Below are positions 1-10,382 of a stretch of DNA of 64,000 bases, one piece after another. Source of the stretch: Numida meleagris (Eukaryota > Chordata > Aves > Galliformes > Numididae). The notes beneath the pieces were generated by a model that worked only from the letters and a program-made list of their open reading frames with translations, was not told the DNA's origin and made no database searches. Positions within the stretch are counted from its first letter, which is position 1. The number at the start of each line of letters is the position of its first letter. The translations under genes were made by a program, and so were the position numbers. Where the stretch lies: contig NC_034412.1 of the NCBI RefSeq assembly GCF_002078875.1, positions 16,557,478 to 16,621,477 on the forward strand, given 5' to 3'.

Positions 1-3000
1 GCAGAGCAGATCTCCATGCTGCAATTCAGGCACGCATCTCACTTGGGTCATCCAGAGGTCTCTGTGAAGCTATCCTCTCCAATTTCCATTCTCACATTAA
101 GAAATCTTTTAATTTCCTCTTTCTTACTGTGAGCAAATACACACAAATAAAACAAATCCCAATTTTTCCACCTACACACCTCCTAGGACAATTCCACATC
201 TTGCTTGTTGTCAGCCTATCCTTTTGTTACGTATTTCATGTGAGTGCTGTGGAGAAAGACATTTCATCTTTTAGCTTAAAACAATGCAGAGAAAGGCTGG
301 AAAGTGTTGCCCTGTTTTACCTCAAAGCTTGCAAAATTGTAACTGAAAACAAAGAGAACTGGATTTATTTATTCAGTCAATTTCACGATCTCACTTGTGT
401 TATTGCTTACTTTTTCCCATCTTTATCAGTTGTCCACTTCTGCTGTAAATCTGCTAAACAGAGTGGAGGAGGGCTGTAAAATGATCTTAGGATTTATTAC
501 ACTACTTTTGCAGGACAAGGTTCTGTGATGCAGAATACAGAAGATTCCTGTAGAAACATGAGCCCTCTTTGGTCATTTTGATCTTTTCAGCTAAGCTTTC
601 TGAAGTTACATTAAGTGACATAGGAGCCTAACCCCTTTACCCTGCAGTGAAACTCACGCCTATTGTTGATGTTGCTTTTGAAAATAGGATATAGAGTCCA
701 GATATATATGATGCTACATAAAGATATCAAGTACAATTCACTAAGAAGTTGTTAGAACACTTTTGCAATGTAGTTTTATAGCCAAGAGTCACTATTTCAG
801 TCCAAACACTTCGGCAATTTTGTATAGGAAGTGTCCGACCTTCCTGTGCAGTTTCACATTGTGTTCTCCTGAATACCAATGACAATTCATCTTGGACACT
901 GTAGTGCAACAAAGAGCAGATTAGTATATACTGATATGCCACTTGTCATAAAGTCTTGCCAACGGTTCTCACACATCTTTCCTCTATTATTTTGTCTAAT
1001 CAATAATAGGACTTATATCTGACTTTTACATGAAAATGGAAAAGAGGGAACCTACCCATCTTGTAAAGCACAGTGCTCTTCTGAGAAATGTTTGGCAGAT
1101 ACTGCTTCTTACAGTAACACTTTACTTTAATGGTACTTTAATGCTGAATTGACAGTGGAAGTCCCATGGAAATGTTCAAAGCATCCACATTAATGTTAAA
1201 TAAAAGTCATTATGATTTTAGAGATATGCCAGGACAGAAATATCAAACCTGGCAGACTCCCTGTTTGCATGAGGGGGAGGTGCTTGCTAACCTTTTGAAA
1301 CAGTTGTCAGCCTTAGAGATGCAATGATCTGTTACACGTACACAGCACTTTCCTCACAAAAGTCCCCAACTCTCCTTAACAGACTGCTTTATGTTTGCTA
1401 TTAAAATCAAAGTTGCTCTTGGGTCATTTCTGGGGCAAAGGGGCAGCAGACAGGCAGGCAGCAGGAACATGATACATAAACAGTGCTGGTGGTAACAGAG
1501 ACATCTTGCTGAGGACAAGCTCTGTGGAGGATCCTTCGGCCGCCTCACAGCAGCCAGAAGACATCTTGCTGTAGCAAACTAATTGCTCATCTTAAATGTG
1601 CAAGAGAGAAGCACAGCATAAAATTTGCTGAGATTTGGGATAGGATGCAAACAATGAGTTTAAATCATTGATGAATCCCTTACTAGAACACAGAAACCCT
1701 CCGTCAGTTCCTGAACTTACTCCCCACTCCTGTCGTTTTGAGGGCAAAACGAGCCTGTCCCTGAGGCTGCCATACTCCAGCTTCCACTCCAGGCAGGGGC
1801 ACACATCTGCCCCGACAATACCAAGTGGAATCACATTTTCACAGCCTTGTATATAGAAGAGATGCAGCAGCATACCAGTATGCTTACTACTATTGGAAAA
1901 AAAAAAAAAAGCGTTTTACAGACAGTGAACTAAGCCACAAAGAGTGAGTCTAGCGTCACTAACTCGCAGTCTGTATTCTACTCCTACAGGCATTTTTCCT
2001 TCCCCTCCCTCCACACAACCCTCCACATGGGACCAGACAAAGCGGTGGTTCTCTATTTTGTATTTTCATCTTTCAAAGTCAAAGGTAGTATCCAAGATGA
2101 GAAAGTATAAATCTGACAATATAAGCATGTAGCTATGTAGGAGAGTCCTACCTTTGCAGGCAAAGATTGGATTAGATCCTGAAGCAGGAAAGTAATTTTT
2201 CCTTCAAAAACTTATTCTTAAAACACTGGATGTATATTATCTACATTCAATTGCACTTTTAATCCTCTTCATCTCCTTTTCCTTATTTAAAGTGCTCTGT
2301 CTCAAGCCAAACTTGACAAACCATCCATTTTCTGAATAAGTCGTGTAAAAATCACCAGTGAAAAGCAGAAAAGCTCCAGGTGCTTGGAGCATATCAGTCT
2401 CATGCTTCAGCAGGGCCTCATGGGCAGAGAGCAGCTGGGTGTGGGTTCTGCCACAATTTCCCTGCCTATGCAGAGCTTCTTCATCGAGCCTGCTGGACAT
2501 TCAGAGCTCAGACAAACATGAAAAAATAATTCCTACATTTCTTCCAGGTAAATTTCCGTGTTGAGATAGAGAAAATTACTCAGAAAATGTGGGCATATGT
2601 AGCCCTTTCCACAGTCTCTAAGCCCTTAGTATTTCTGATCATTGGCTGCTACAAACCTAGTAGGAAAAAACTGCCAATTTTAAAGATTTGAGCAGCTCAA
2701 TTAAGCCATTTCCATTTCACATAATAAAGCTCAAATGCAATTAATAAAAAAGATGTGGCAATCTCTGCAATAATATTTCATATTCACTTGGAGAAACAAT
2801 CACTTAAAAAGGTTAACTGGGCTCCGAAGGTGCAATAGAAAGGAATAAATTCTGAGGCAAGTCCAAATTCAGTTACGGGCTGCAGCACAGTTCAGGCCAC
2901 GTCAGTAAGGCGAGACGGCTTCCTCGGGTGCAATAAGTACAGAGACAGTTTATCCATCTGCAAAACAGATAATGGTGTTGACCTTCTTCGTGTATTCCCG

Positions 3001-4470
3001 TGACATCTACCAAAGACTACGTAATAAATACTTTCAGCTCAGACTAGAATCCCATGAAGTTTCTATGCAAGAGAGCAACTGGAATATCATCTTTTTCTCT
3101 CTTAGCATAGAGGCTGTTCTTGAGAAGAAGTAAAAAATTGGGGAAGAAAACATCCTAGTAGAGAATTCAGGTAGTCTTTGTTAAATAACAGCAGGATCTG
3201 AGAACCAAGCAACAGTGAGGGAAGTGATCATCATCACCAGTGCTGTACTGGTTTCATTTCCCCAGATGAGCCTGAAAGTGAACAGCAGCTAACAATTTAT
3301 CATTTTACCTATTTACACAATTAGCAAATGCTTACATTTTAAAACTGAATCTTACAGAAGAAGTTGAGTATTCTTCTCTGCAACCATGGAAGCCTCTGGC
3401 AGGTAACACAAGAGCTGCACCTCCTACCATGCAGACAAAAAAGCGGGGGCTCGAATATCTTCATCCTGCATTTTATGAGTTGAAAATTACAAGCAGAAAA
3501 CTGGGGCAAAGATCATTAAAAATATATCCCAAAGGCAACATGTGCAATGCGTTTCTATTGGAAGTGTAGGGTGTTTAGACACTGTGAGGCAATCCGAACC
3601 TATCCACCGGCAGCTGCCCTGTTAAATCAACAGGAAAAAAACCCCCCAAAACACTTTATTTTTGCTGTGTCTTCTTTCAGCCCATAAGATTTCTTCCCTC
3701 AATTTCAGACAGAGGAGGTTTAGAAGCCTAAGGAGAAAACAGATTTGCTAAGAACTTTACTTCTCCCTCTTTGAGAAAAGAAGCCAACAGCAAAGAAGAT
3801 GAAGAGAAAAATAAGGCATACTAAGTAAGCATACTTGGAATAGCATGATCCCAAAACACAGTTCTTACATTACAGTACTGTATGACTCCCTTCCAGCCTC
3901 CTTGGATTATTTTGCCTGAATTTGATCGCTTAATAGCACAGAATACAAAAACCCATATGTAAAACCACCACCAGTTGAAAAGTACGGAAATTCATGCCTA
4001 GTCATTTCTTTCTAACATCAGCTGCATTCTTGCAGAAGGTAATGTTAAATCTGCCACAAGAAGGTCAAGACCACACAAAGAAAATAAATCATGGCATCGC
4101 TATGTGGACCTGTCTAAAGGTTAAGGATCTAAAGGACAAGCAGATACTCTAAAATATAAACAGTCCCTAGGGGATAATTATTTAAGCAACTCCATTTGAG
4201 CAGTCCTGAACAGATGGTTTAGTAGGTATATCAACTATTGCTGTGCTTTGTGAAACTATTTATTACCCACTGAGACTGGGAACAAATGATACTGTAGATG
4301 TGTAGCTGCTTGTATCTCTAATCCTGTACAGCCTAGCAATATCTATTGACCCAGAAATATATTCCCAGAACTACCATCTCCCAGAGGCAGTAGCTGCTTA
4401 AAGTACCATCAGATAATGTCCTGCAGGTATGAATTCTGAACAGATTAGCCAGAAAGCAGGTTGTTCAGTG
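1..4470. other. Non-coding unique DNA, no gene recognised
   Basis: AT-leaning sequence without a convincing gene. The open frame at 129-479 (+, 116 codons) lacks any recognised domain. It begins at a non-ATG codon and is best treated as chance, although CCTCTTTCTTACTGTGAG ahead of it resembles an acceptor. A direct repeat GACATCTTGCTG occurs at about 1500 and 1560. A homeodomain-motif-rich AT segment lies at 2680-2830, and a pseudo-exon-like interval at 2474-2547. Confidence 0.6.
2474..2547 (+). other. Candidate exon, 74 bp (low confidence)
   Basis: Preceded by a pyrimidine-rich acceptor (TTCTGCCACAATTTCCCTGC then CTATGCAG) and followed by a CAG|GTAAAT donor. One frame stays open: one base, then 24 codons reading ASSSSLLDIQSSDKHEKIIP and onward, then one base. 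I do not recognise the peptide. Introns contain many such pseudo-exons, so this is weak evidence. Confidence 0.12.
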
Positions 4471-5960
4471 GAATTTCCTAGCCACTCAAAATTATAGCAA
4501 CTGCTGTACAGTTAATGCACCTGAGATAATAGTGAAACTGCTGGCACTATATGAAAGACTCATCGAGTTTATACTTGGCTGCAAATGCAGGGCCTGTGGC
4601 TGTGGGCTAATGGTCTGAGCTTCTTCAAGCACCAATACTTTTGCATCTCTTCCAGACAGCACACTGATGCAGTGGATTTCACCTGAATTCCTTCCAGGTG
4701 CCCAGCAACTCACTGGCAGGGAGCACAACTGCTCTGAAAGTGCACAAGGGACAGACAGCAAAGCTCTCCCTGCTAAGCGCGCAGAAGGGATGGGGCTCTA
4801 CAGCTGTGTATGGCAGCCAGACCAGATCTGTGTCACTGGCTTCCAACTGTCTTACGTCAGTGATGAGTAGCAAATTGGGTTACACTTCTGTGCCCAGCAG
4901 AACAAGCAGCAATGCGTCCCACGAGTCAGCTGGTTAAATAGGACATGCAGTAGCTGCGCTGGGTGGGAGCTCAGAAGCTGTTGGCTCAGAGAACTCTCAG
5001 AGGAACAGCAGCTCTTTGGTGTGATCTCAAAGACAGCCTGTAGTAATCTCTGCAGTTCAGCCCTACAATACTTTTCTAGGATCAGCTCTTTTAGTGTCAC
5101 TAATTCCTATGAAGCTCCTACCATCTGTTTTGCTCCTCATCTGTTCTTCAGGTATACAAAAGAAACCCCTTCCCAGCTCAGCCACCAGCAATAACTTACC
5201 TCCCCACTGTCATAATGGCATCTTTCCCAAGGGAATGTTTTGAGAAATGTTGTCCCAGTAAGATCTGAGGGTTTGACATGTGGTGAGGACCTCTGGCAGT
5301 CTGGGCAACACAGAGGGCTGCCAGGAGCCAGCAACGTCCACCAGCACATGGACAGACCAGCTGCACCCAGCACACCTGATCCTTCCCAGAAGCAACATAT
5401 TTACTGTGCATGTCACAAAGAGAATTGATGTGAACACAGAGAACTGGCACATCCCTGAAGCACTGCACAGTGCACATGGCGACCATGCGTGCGAAGTGGA
5501 AGTGAAGCTATCATTCCCTGAAGGTCAGGATGCTACAAACTCAGCACATGCTCAAGATGGCATGTAGCTATGCCTGGGCTCAGCCCTGCACTTCCTCCTC
5601 ACCTACTCAGCTGCGAGGCAGTCACAGCTGCATACTGGCGAGGCAAAAAGCCATCCAGCCCAGAGGAGAGGCAGCAAGCTGCAGCCACCTGCCCCATGAG
5701 TCACAGGGTCAAGTCATCAGACAGCAAAGCTGGACATCATTCCCTCCAAAGACAGGCCTTGCTGCTACCTGCATCTGTCACAGCCCCAGTGTGGCGCTTA
5801 CAACAGGCTCAGACCTGCAAGATCCCCTCCGAGCTCCTGGCAGCCTGAGGAGCCAGCAGCAGGGCCTCTGACCAAAAGAGAAAACGCATCCCTGCTCATT
5901 CCCCTGTCCCTTGCTTCATCAGGGGGCACATTTACACTTCAGCATGCCAAAATGTCACTA
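4471..5960. other. GC-richer non-coding patch with many overlapping chance frames
   Basis: Higher GC than its surroundings, which produces overlapping frames of 60-113 codons on both strands (for example 5530-5871 on + and 5196-5486 on -). None has a recognisable domain. A perfect minus-strand donor, GAG|GTAAGT, lies at 5195-5203, but without a strong matching acceptor. It may be an exon of a non-coding transcript, or nothing. Confidence 0.5.
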
Positions 5961-7100
5961 TGGGGGCACAAGGGAACTGTAAGAGTGAAATAAGAGCAGT
6001 TGTCCAGACACTACTTTGGATTAGAGCAGGAGAAAAGAGAAGAATTCACAAGTGGAATTCACAGTGCTGGCAGAGGCTGCCCAGTGGAGCTGTGCAGTCT
6101 CCCTCCTTGAGGATCCCCAGAAGCAGCTGCGGGATCCCCACTCTGCAGTGATTGGGCCAGGTGGCCTCCACAGGTGGCCATTCTGAGATTCTGTAAAAAT
6201 AAAGTGTCTCCAGAAAGTACCCACATAATTAACAGAAGATGAAAAGATGTATATCTCATATAATTTAATGCTAGCAAACAGCACCGTGAAAGTCAATCCC
6301 ATTCAGTATTTGGGCACCTTGGTTTCAGGTTCTGGGCAAGTACTAAATACAAAATATTCAAAACTCAAGATTTAGGTCTCAAAACACTATGTCAGATACT
6401 TGGGTCTGGAATTGAAAAAACTGGGCTCCACGTGGCCCGCAGTCGATGTTCTATGCAGAGGGAATTTCACTGCTCTTGCGCTTTTATCACCTTACCCCAG
6501 AAAGAGACTATCCTTTTCCTTTTTCTTTTCTAAGCCAGAGCAAGAAAATGGTTGCTAAAAAATTCAGAACTCCTGACAATTTGGACAATCTTCCACTAAT
6601 CTTCTCTTCAGGGTGCCCACAATCCTTTAAAGCATGACAAGCTGACAGAGGGAGCCCTTTTATGGTCTCTCAGTACTGTATCTTTATAAACTGGGCTCTT
6701 CTGTATGCAACAGAAAACCTGGGATGGCAGACATCGGACAAAGCAAGGTAGAAACAGGCACTTTTAACGGTGTTTGAGGGGGCCGCCAAATGAAAGGAAA
6801 AGATCTGGGCACAATAATATGATTCTTCACATACAGAGGGAAAAGCCGCAACAAGAATTTATTTGAAAATGATCCCCCATGCCTGCTAATCTACCTACTC
6901 AGGGTTACATGGCACTTCAAAAAAAATTGGAAGGCACTGAAATCTTTGCTGCAAAAATCAGCTCAGTGGAGAACACAGCCCTGCCCTCATCGCTAAGTTA
7001 GTTGTTATTTACAGTGCAGCCAAACCAATATGCCCTTGGCACGTGCGGAACATTGCAGCTCTGGGCAGTGTTGGGTTAAGTGGGGTTGAGCAAATTCTAC
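5961..7100. other. Non-coding DNA, nothing distinctive
   Basis: I see no gene, repeat family or strong motif here. The short frames at 6021-6302 (-) and 6446-6637 (+) have no protein character. Confidence 0.6.
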
Positions 7101-7137
7101 GGCTGCATGTGCAACAACAACTGAGTTAATTCCCCTC

Positions 7138-7152
7138 TTTTTTTTTTTTTTA
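7138..7152. repeat. Poly(T) run, 15 bases
   Basis: Uninterrupted T run. Similar homopolymers are A(14) at 1897-1910, A(16) at 13330-13345 and T(15) at 39541-39555. They are listed together here because they carry no other information. Confidence 0.9.
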
Positions 7153-7367
7153 ATTTAATTTCATCTCTGTTTATATAATGCCACCCTGACTGCTTTCAAA
7201 CTGCTACCCAGGGGAGAACATGCTCCAACACACCAGCCACGACCAAGCTCATTATAAGCTCTAACTTGGCTGGATACACTCTACAGACTGGCAGCATACG
7301 TGTCCGATGCACCTTCTAAGAAACCAACTCTGAAATATTTCCAAATGTAAACTTTACACTGTGTACA

Positions 7368-7390
7368 TTTTTTTTTATTATTTTTTTTTT
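7368..7390. repeat. T-rich tract with TTATTA core
   Basis: T runs around TTATTA. On the minus strand it reads as A-rich with AATAAA (plus-strand TTTATT near 7375-7380), the only poly(A)-signal-like element for the UTR-like block to its right. On + it ends in TTTTTTTTACAG, which also looks like a splice acceptor. Either reading is possible, or neither. Confidence 0.6.
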
Positions 7391-8631
7391 ACAGGAACGT
7401 CTGATACTTAGTGGATTTAAAGACATCACAATGATGAATTCACTACACGGCACATGGTGTTCTGATTCCTAAAGATGACCAAACCTGAGTTCAGATGTTG
7501 CTGTCCATTTTAGGCATCAAAGTAACATTACAGCAATTTGGACATTCTGATATAAAATAAATATACAACTATAATATGTATAGATGTTTATCTGTATTTT
7601 GCACTGTCTGGTCAGCCTGCGGTGCAGCACAAATGAAACCAGCTCACTAGCAAAGGCACTTAACTCCAGGGGCAGCCGACATTCTGGCAGAACATCAAGG
7701 CTTTCTATTTTTTTATTATTATTATTTTTTGCCTGTACCTTATTTGTCACGTTTACATCATGTAATTTAAGTAAAAGTACTTTTGCTTTGGAACTGTCTG
7801 AACCCTGGTGAAAAATTAGAGAGGCTTTTTTAAAATGCCTTTTTAATTTTGTGTAACACAAGACAGAATGCTGTACACAAAGAAATCACTTCGTCATTTC
7901 CACCAGCACAAACCCAAGAAAAAAAAGACATCCAATCTAGAAAGTTCTTCCAGCAGTCTCAATATTAAGACGGGTGTGATCATGAAAGCACTTGGAGGAT
8001 CAAAAACAAGATCTCGGAAGTTCTATGTAAAACTCAAAAGTTCAGTTGTATGACTAAAAGCACATTTTCAAGTATTACTATGTTATCGTACAATACAAAG
8101 AGACAGAAATTTTACAACTTAATAAAATTGTTTCCAAATGAACTATTACACGGACTCTAATAGCATTCCCATTTGACAAAATTACATACTGCATTACAGT
8201 GTGCTCAAACAACAAAAAAAATAGGGACATAGATGTCTGAAAATGAGAACCCTCAATTAATAAAACGATTTCTGAAACTATTCATTTATGTGGTCTTTTT
8301 AAATGATTATGGCAATACGTTTTAAAGTCAGCCTGTACGCACACGTGCAGCTCTGTTACGCTCCTGAGCCAGCGGGATTGCAGGGAACGCCTATGCTTAA
8401 AAAAGGTTCCTTTCAAAAAAGACTGTCATTCAGATGCTGCGCATACTGATGCTATTTCATCCTTCTCAACAATTAGCAAAGATGAAAAGAGAGACTGACT
8501 AAACAAATAGACTTTGAAGCACCCTTTCATCTATTTAAGAAACGGTTGTGATCCTATTGCCATCATTTTGTAGTGTTTTATAGCTTCCTGCGATTTTAAG
8601 TAAAATATCTATCTGCTTAGAGCAAGTCCGA

Positions 8632-8658
8632 CAGGTATTTCCAAATTAGAAATACCTG
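8632..8658. other. Perfect 10-bp hairpin in UTR-like DNA
   Basis: CAGGTATTTC (8632-8641) and GAAATACCTG (8649-8658) are exact reverse complements around a 7-nt CAAATTA loop. It may be an RNA hairpin if transcribed, or a dyad protein site. It sits at the right edge of the UTR-like block 7101-8660. Confidence 0.5.
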
Positions 8659-8660
8659 AA

Positions 8661-10145
8661 AGTTCATAATCTCCCTCCTCCTCGTGCAGCTCTCAACAAA
8701 CACGGTAGGGAAGGCTGATGCGGGGTCTCATTTACTATACTGCAAGGTGCTCTGGGGCACTGCACCCCAAGCCCATAGAGCAGCAGGACAGGCCTCGGGA
8801 GCATCAATGGGGGCAGTCAGTCCCAGCGCCTGCACAGCAAGTGAAACAACAAGAGTAATGAAGAAGCACCTGTTCTGTGCTCCAGGATGAGCAGCCACTA
8901 AAGAACTATCAATCAGACTGGTGGTAATCACGATGCCTGCACGTGGGCAAAGATGCGAGTGGATTAACCAAGCAGAGACGCAAACATCACCCAAATGAGA
9001 AAGCACGCCAGAGCACTGCTGCTCATCTGAGAGAGCAGTAAAAACAGAAATGCGTTACTCCTGTTTGTCTTTGTCTGGGCAACTGCTTGGTTGGGGTTTT
9101 GGGAAATGAGTATTGCTACACATGCATGCAGTTAGTAGTGGAAAAAAGGGAAATAAAATTGGTTATAAAAAATATAATATAAAAAAAAACAAACTCCCTT
9201 CACCTCATCCCTATTATTGCAAAATGGAGAAGACTTGACAGGAATCCTGATGTTCGCACTGAAACATCTGCAGGGGGCTGGGAGAGAAGGGAAAAGAAAA
9301 GACAGAAAGGAAAGAAAAGCCTCCATTGGCTCAGGAGCTGCTCTGCAATTGCAGCTCGCAGCAGCCTGCCCAGGAACACGCAGGAATGCACCCGCTGTGA
9401 CAGGTGCCCCCGCGCACCTCCAAGGGGGGTTCAGAGCCAGGCGCCGACGAGCTGTGGCAGCAGCACGGTGCTTCAGTTTAAGCAGCCCCATATTTAAATG
9501 CTCTGCTGAAAGGAGGCTTTTGTTTTGAATGCTCCTGTCAGTGCTTGCTTTTAACAGGAAATCAATATATCATTTGTTTTCTAGAAAGCAGACACCTGTC
9601 CTTCAGGACTCGCACAGCTAAGTTTAGCACTGGTGGAAAATTGAGTAGTTTTGACCTAACTTCTCTTTCTCCATGAATGTCACTCTCTTTACCCAGGGGA
9701 TGCGAGGTGAGTGAAAAGCAAAAGGAATGAACATTGGGGTATAAGGTATACCTAATACTGCCTATGGATGAATTACCAGCTCTTAAATTCTTAGAGTGAT
9801 GCTGGCAATGCAGAAATTCCAATGCAAGTTAAAAGCAATTTAAAAAAGATAAATGTGATCCTTTCCTCGTGTTTGGCTTTTGGACCAGCAGCATGAGGAA
9901 CAAGAGGGCTGGTAGGGCTGGGGCCACGTGCCCTGCGCTGCAGGTGGGCATTGACCAGATTTGGCAAGGACTTGGCAACAGGAGGGCCTGGGGGTTGACT
10001 TCTCCATTCATATCAATTCCGCTCTTACTAGGTTACATCAAAGAGAATCTTGACCTAAAAAAAGAGAGGGATGAAGCATCTTACTCATCCCCAAATTAAG
10101 GTGAGGAGTTTCCGGGGTTTCTGGAAGAAACTGGAGTTGCAATAA
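8661..10145. other. Non-coding DNA with a small CpG-rich patch
   Basis: Mostly featureless. 9370-9470 is locally GC- and CpG-richer (CCCCGCGCACC, AGGCGCCGACGAGC) and is followed by TATTTAAA at 9491-9498, a weak promoter-like arrangement on +. It is too small for a standard CpG island. The overlapping frames at 9132-9528 are products of base composition. Confidence 0.45.
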
Positions 10146-10196
10146 CCACAGAATCATTAAGGCTGAAAAGGACCACTAAATCACCTAGTCCAGGAG
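10146..10196 (-). mobile_element. CR1 3'-tail scrap
   Basis: About 50 bases read (on +) CACAGAATCATTAAGGCTG, then AAAAGGACCACTAAATCACC and TAGTCCA. This is the reverse complement of the common CR1 3' terminus (consensus wording on this strand: AGAATCATTAAGGTTGG followed by AAAAGACC and the TAGTCCAACC end). Similarity is lost to the right after TAGTCCAGG. It is either a very short 5'-truncated insertion or the surviving end of an old one. It lies about 120 bases left of the hairpin at 10319-10382. Confidence 0.7.
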
Positions 10197-10318
10197 GAGT
10201 CCCTGTTCGGCTCCTAGGCAGATGCAGCAGCAACCACTTAGCGCAGACTGCACCACAAAAGCAGCCTGAAGAAAACAGCTTGAATCCTCCCTTCCTGAAT
10301 TAAGGGCAAAAGCACTGT

Positions 10319-10382
10319 CTTGTTGCAAGATGTTTATTTACAGCTGCTTAGAGCAGAATGCAAACAAACATCTTGCAGCAAG
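10319..10382. ncRNA. 64-nt near-perfect stem-loop (miRNA-precursor-like or palindromic element)
   Basis: The arms 10319-10342 and 10359-10382 are reverse complements at 21 of 24 positions. The arm cores are CTTGTTGCAAGATGTTT on the left and AAACATCTTGCAGCAAG on the right. The middle forms a further 5-bp stem (CTGCT 10344-10348 with AGCAG 10352-10356) and a 3-nt TAG loop, with only G10343 opposite AA 10357-10358 bulged. Pairing stops sharply at both outer ends. In RNA of the + strand the mismatch at the fifth position is a U-G wobble and the other two are A-C; in minus-strand RNA this is reversed, giving two wobbles and one mismatch. Size and shape fit a metazoan pre-miRNA, but a mobile palindrome or an inverted duplication is also possible. 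I do not recognise a named miRNA. No free-energy calculation was done. Confidence 0.45.

Larger units (their letters stand above)
7101..8660 (-). other. UTR-like or conserved non-coding block
   Basis: AU-rich sequence with several retained CpGs in an otherwise CpG-poor setting (for example 8330-8400: TACGCACACG, TTACGCTCC, AGCGGG). Poly(A)-signal-like hexamers occur on both strands, and there is a perfect 10-bp hairpin at its right edge. On the minus strand it resembles a long vertebrate 3' UTR ending near the AATAAA at about 7375-7380. The plus-strand frame 7868-8053 (61 codons, Ser/Lys-rich, ending KLKSSVV) is another reading but is not recognised. Strand and identity are inference only. 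Confidence 0.25.

Noticed and set aside
129..479. 116-codon open frame with hydrophobic start
   Set aside because: Non-ATG start, no domain and no clear splice donor at its end. Hydrophobicity follows from T-rich composition.
1498..1571. GACATCTTGCTG direct repeats as target-site duplications
   Set aside because: The 46-bp interval between them has no element features.
4471..5960. Possible CpG island or gene at the GC-richer patch
   Set aside because: CpG is not notably frequent and the frames overlap on both strands without domains.
7868..8053. 61-codon Ser/Lys-rich frame resembling a terminal exon
   Set aside because: A stop lies just upstream in frame with no acceptor between, and A-rich sequence readily gives Lys/Ser codons. 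Kept only as part of the UTR-like block.
10023..10099. Plus-strand exon between CTCTTACTAG and AAG|GTGAGG
   Set aside because: All useful frames contain stops, so coding use is excluded; the acceptor is modest.
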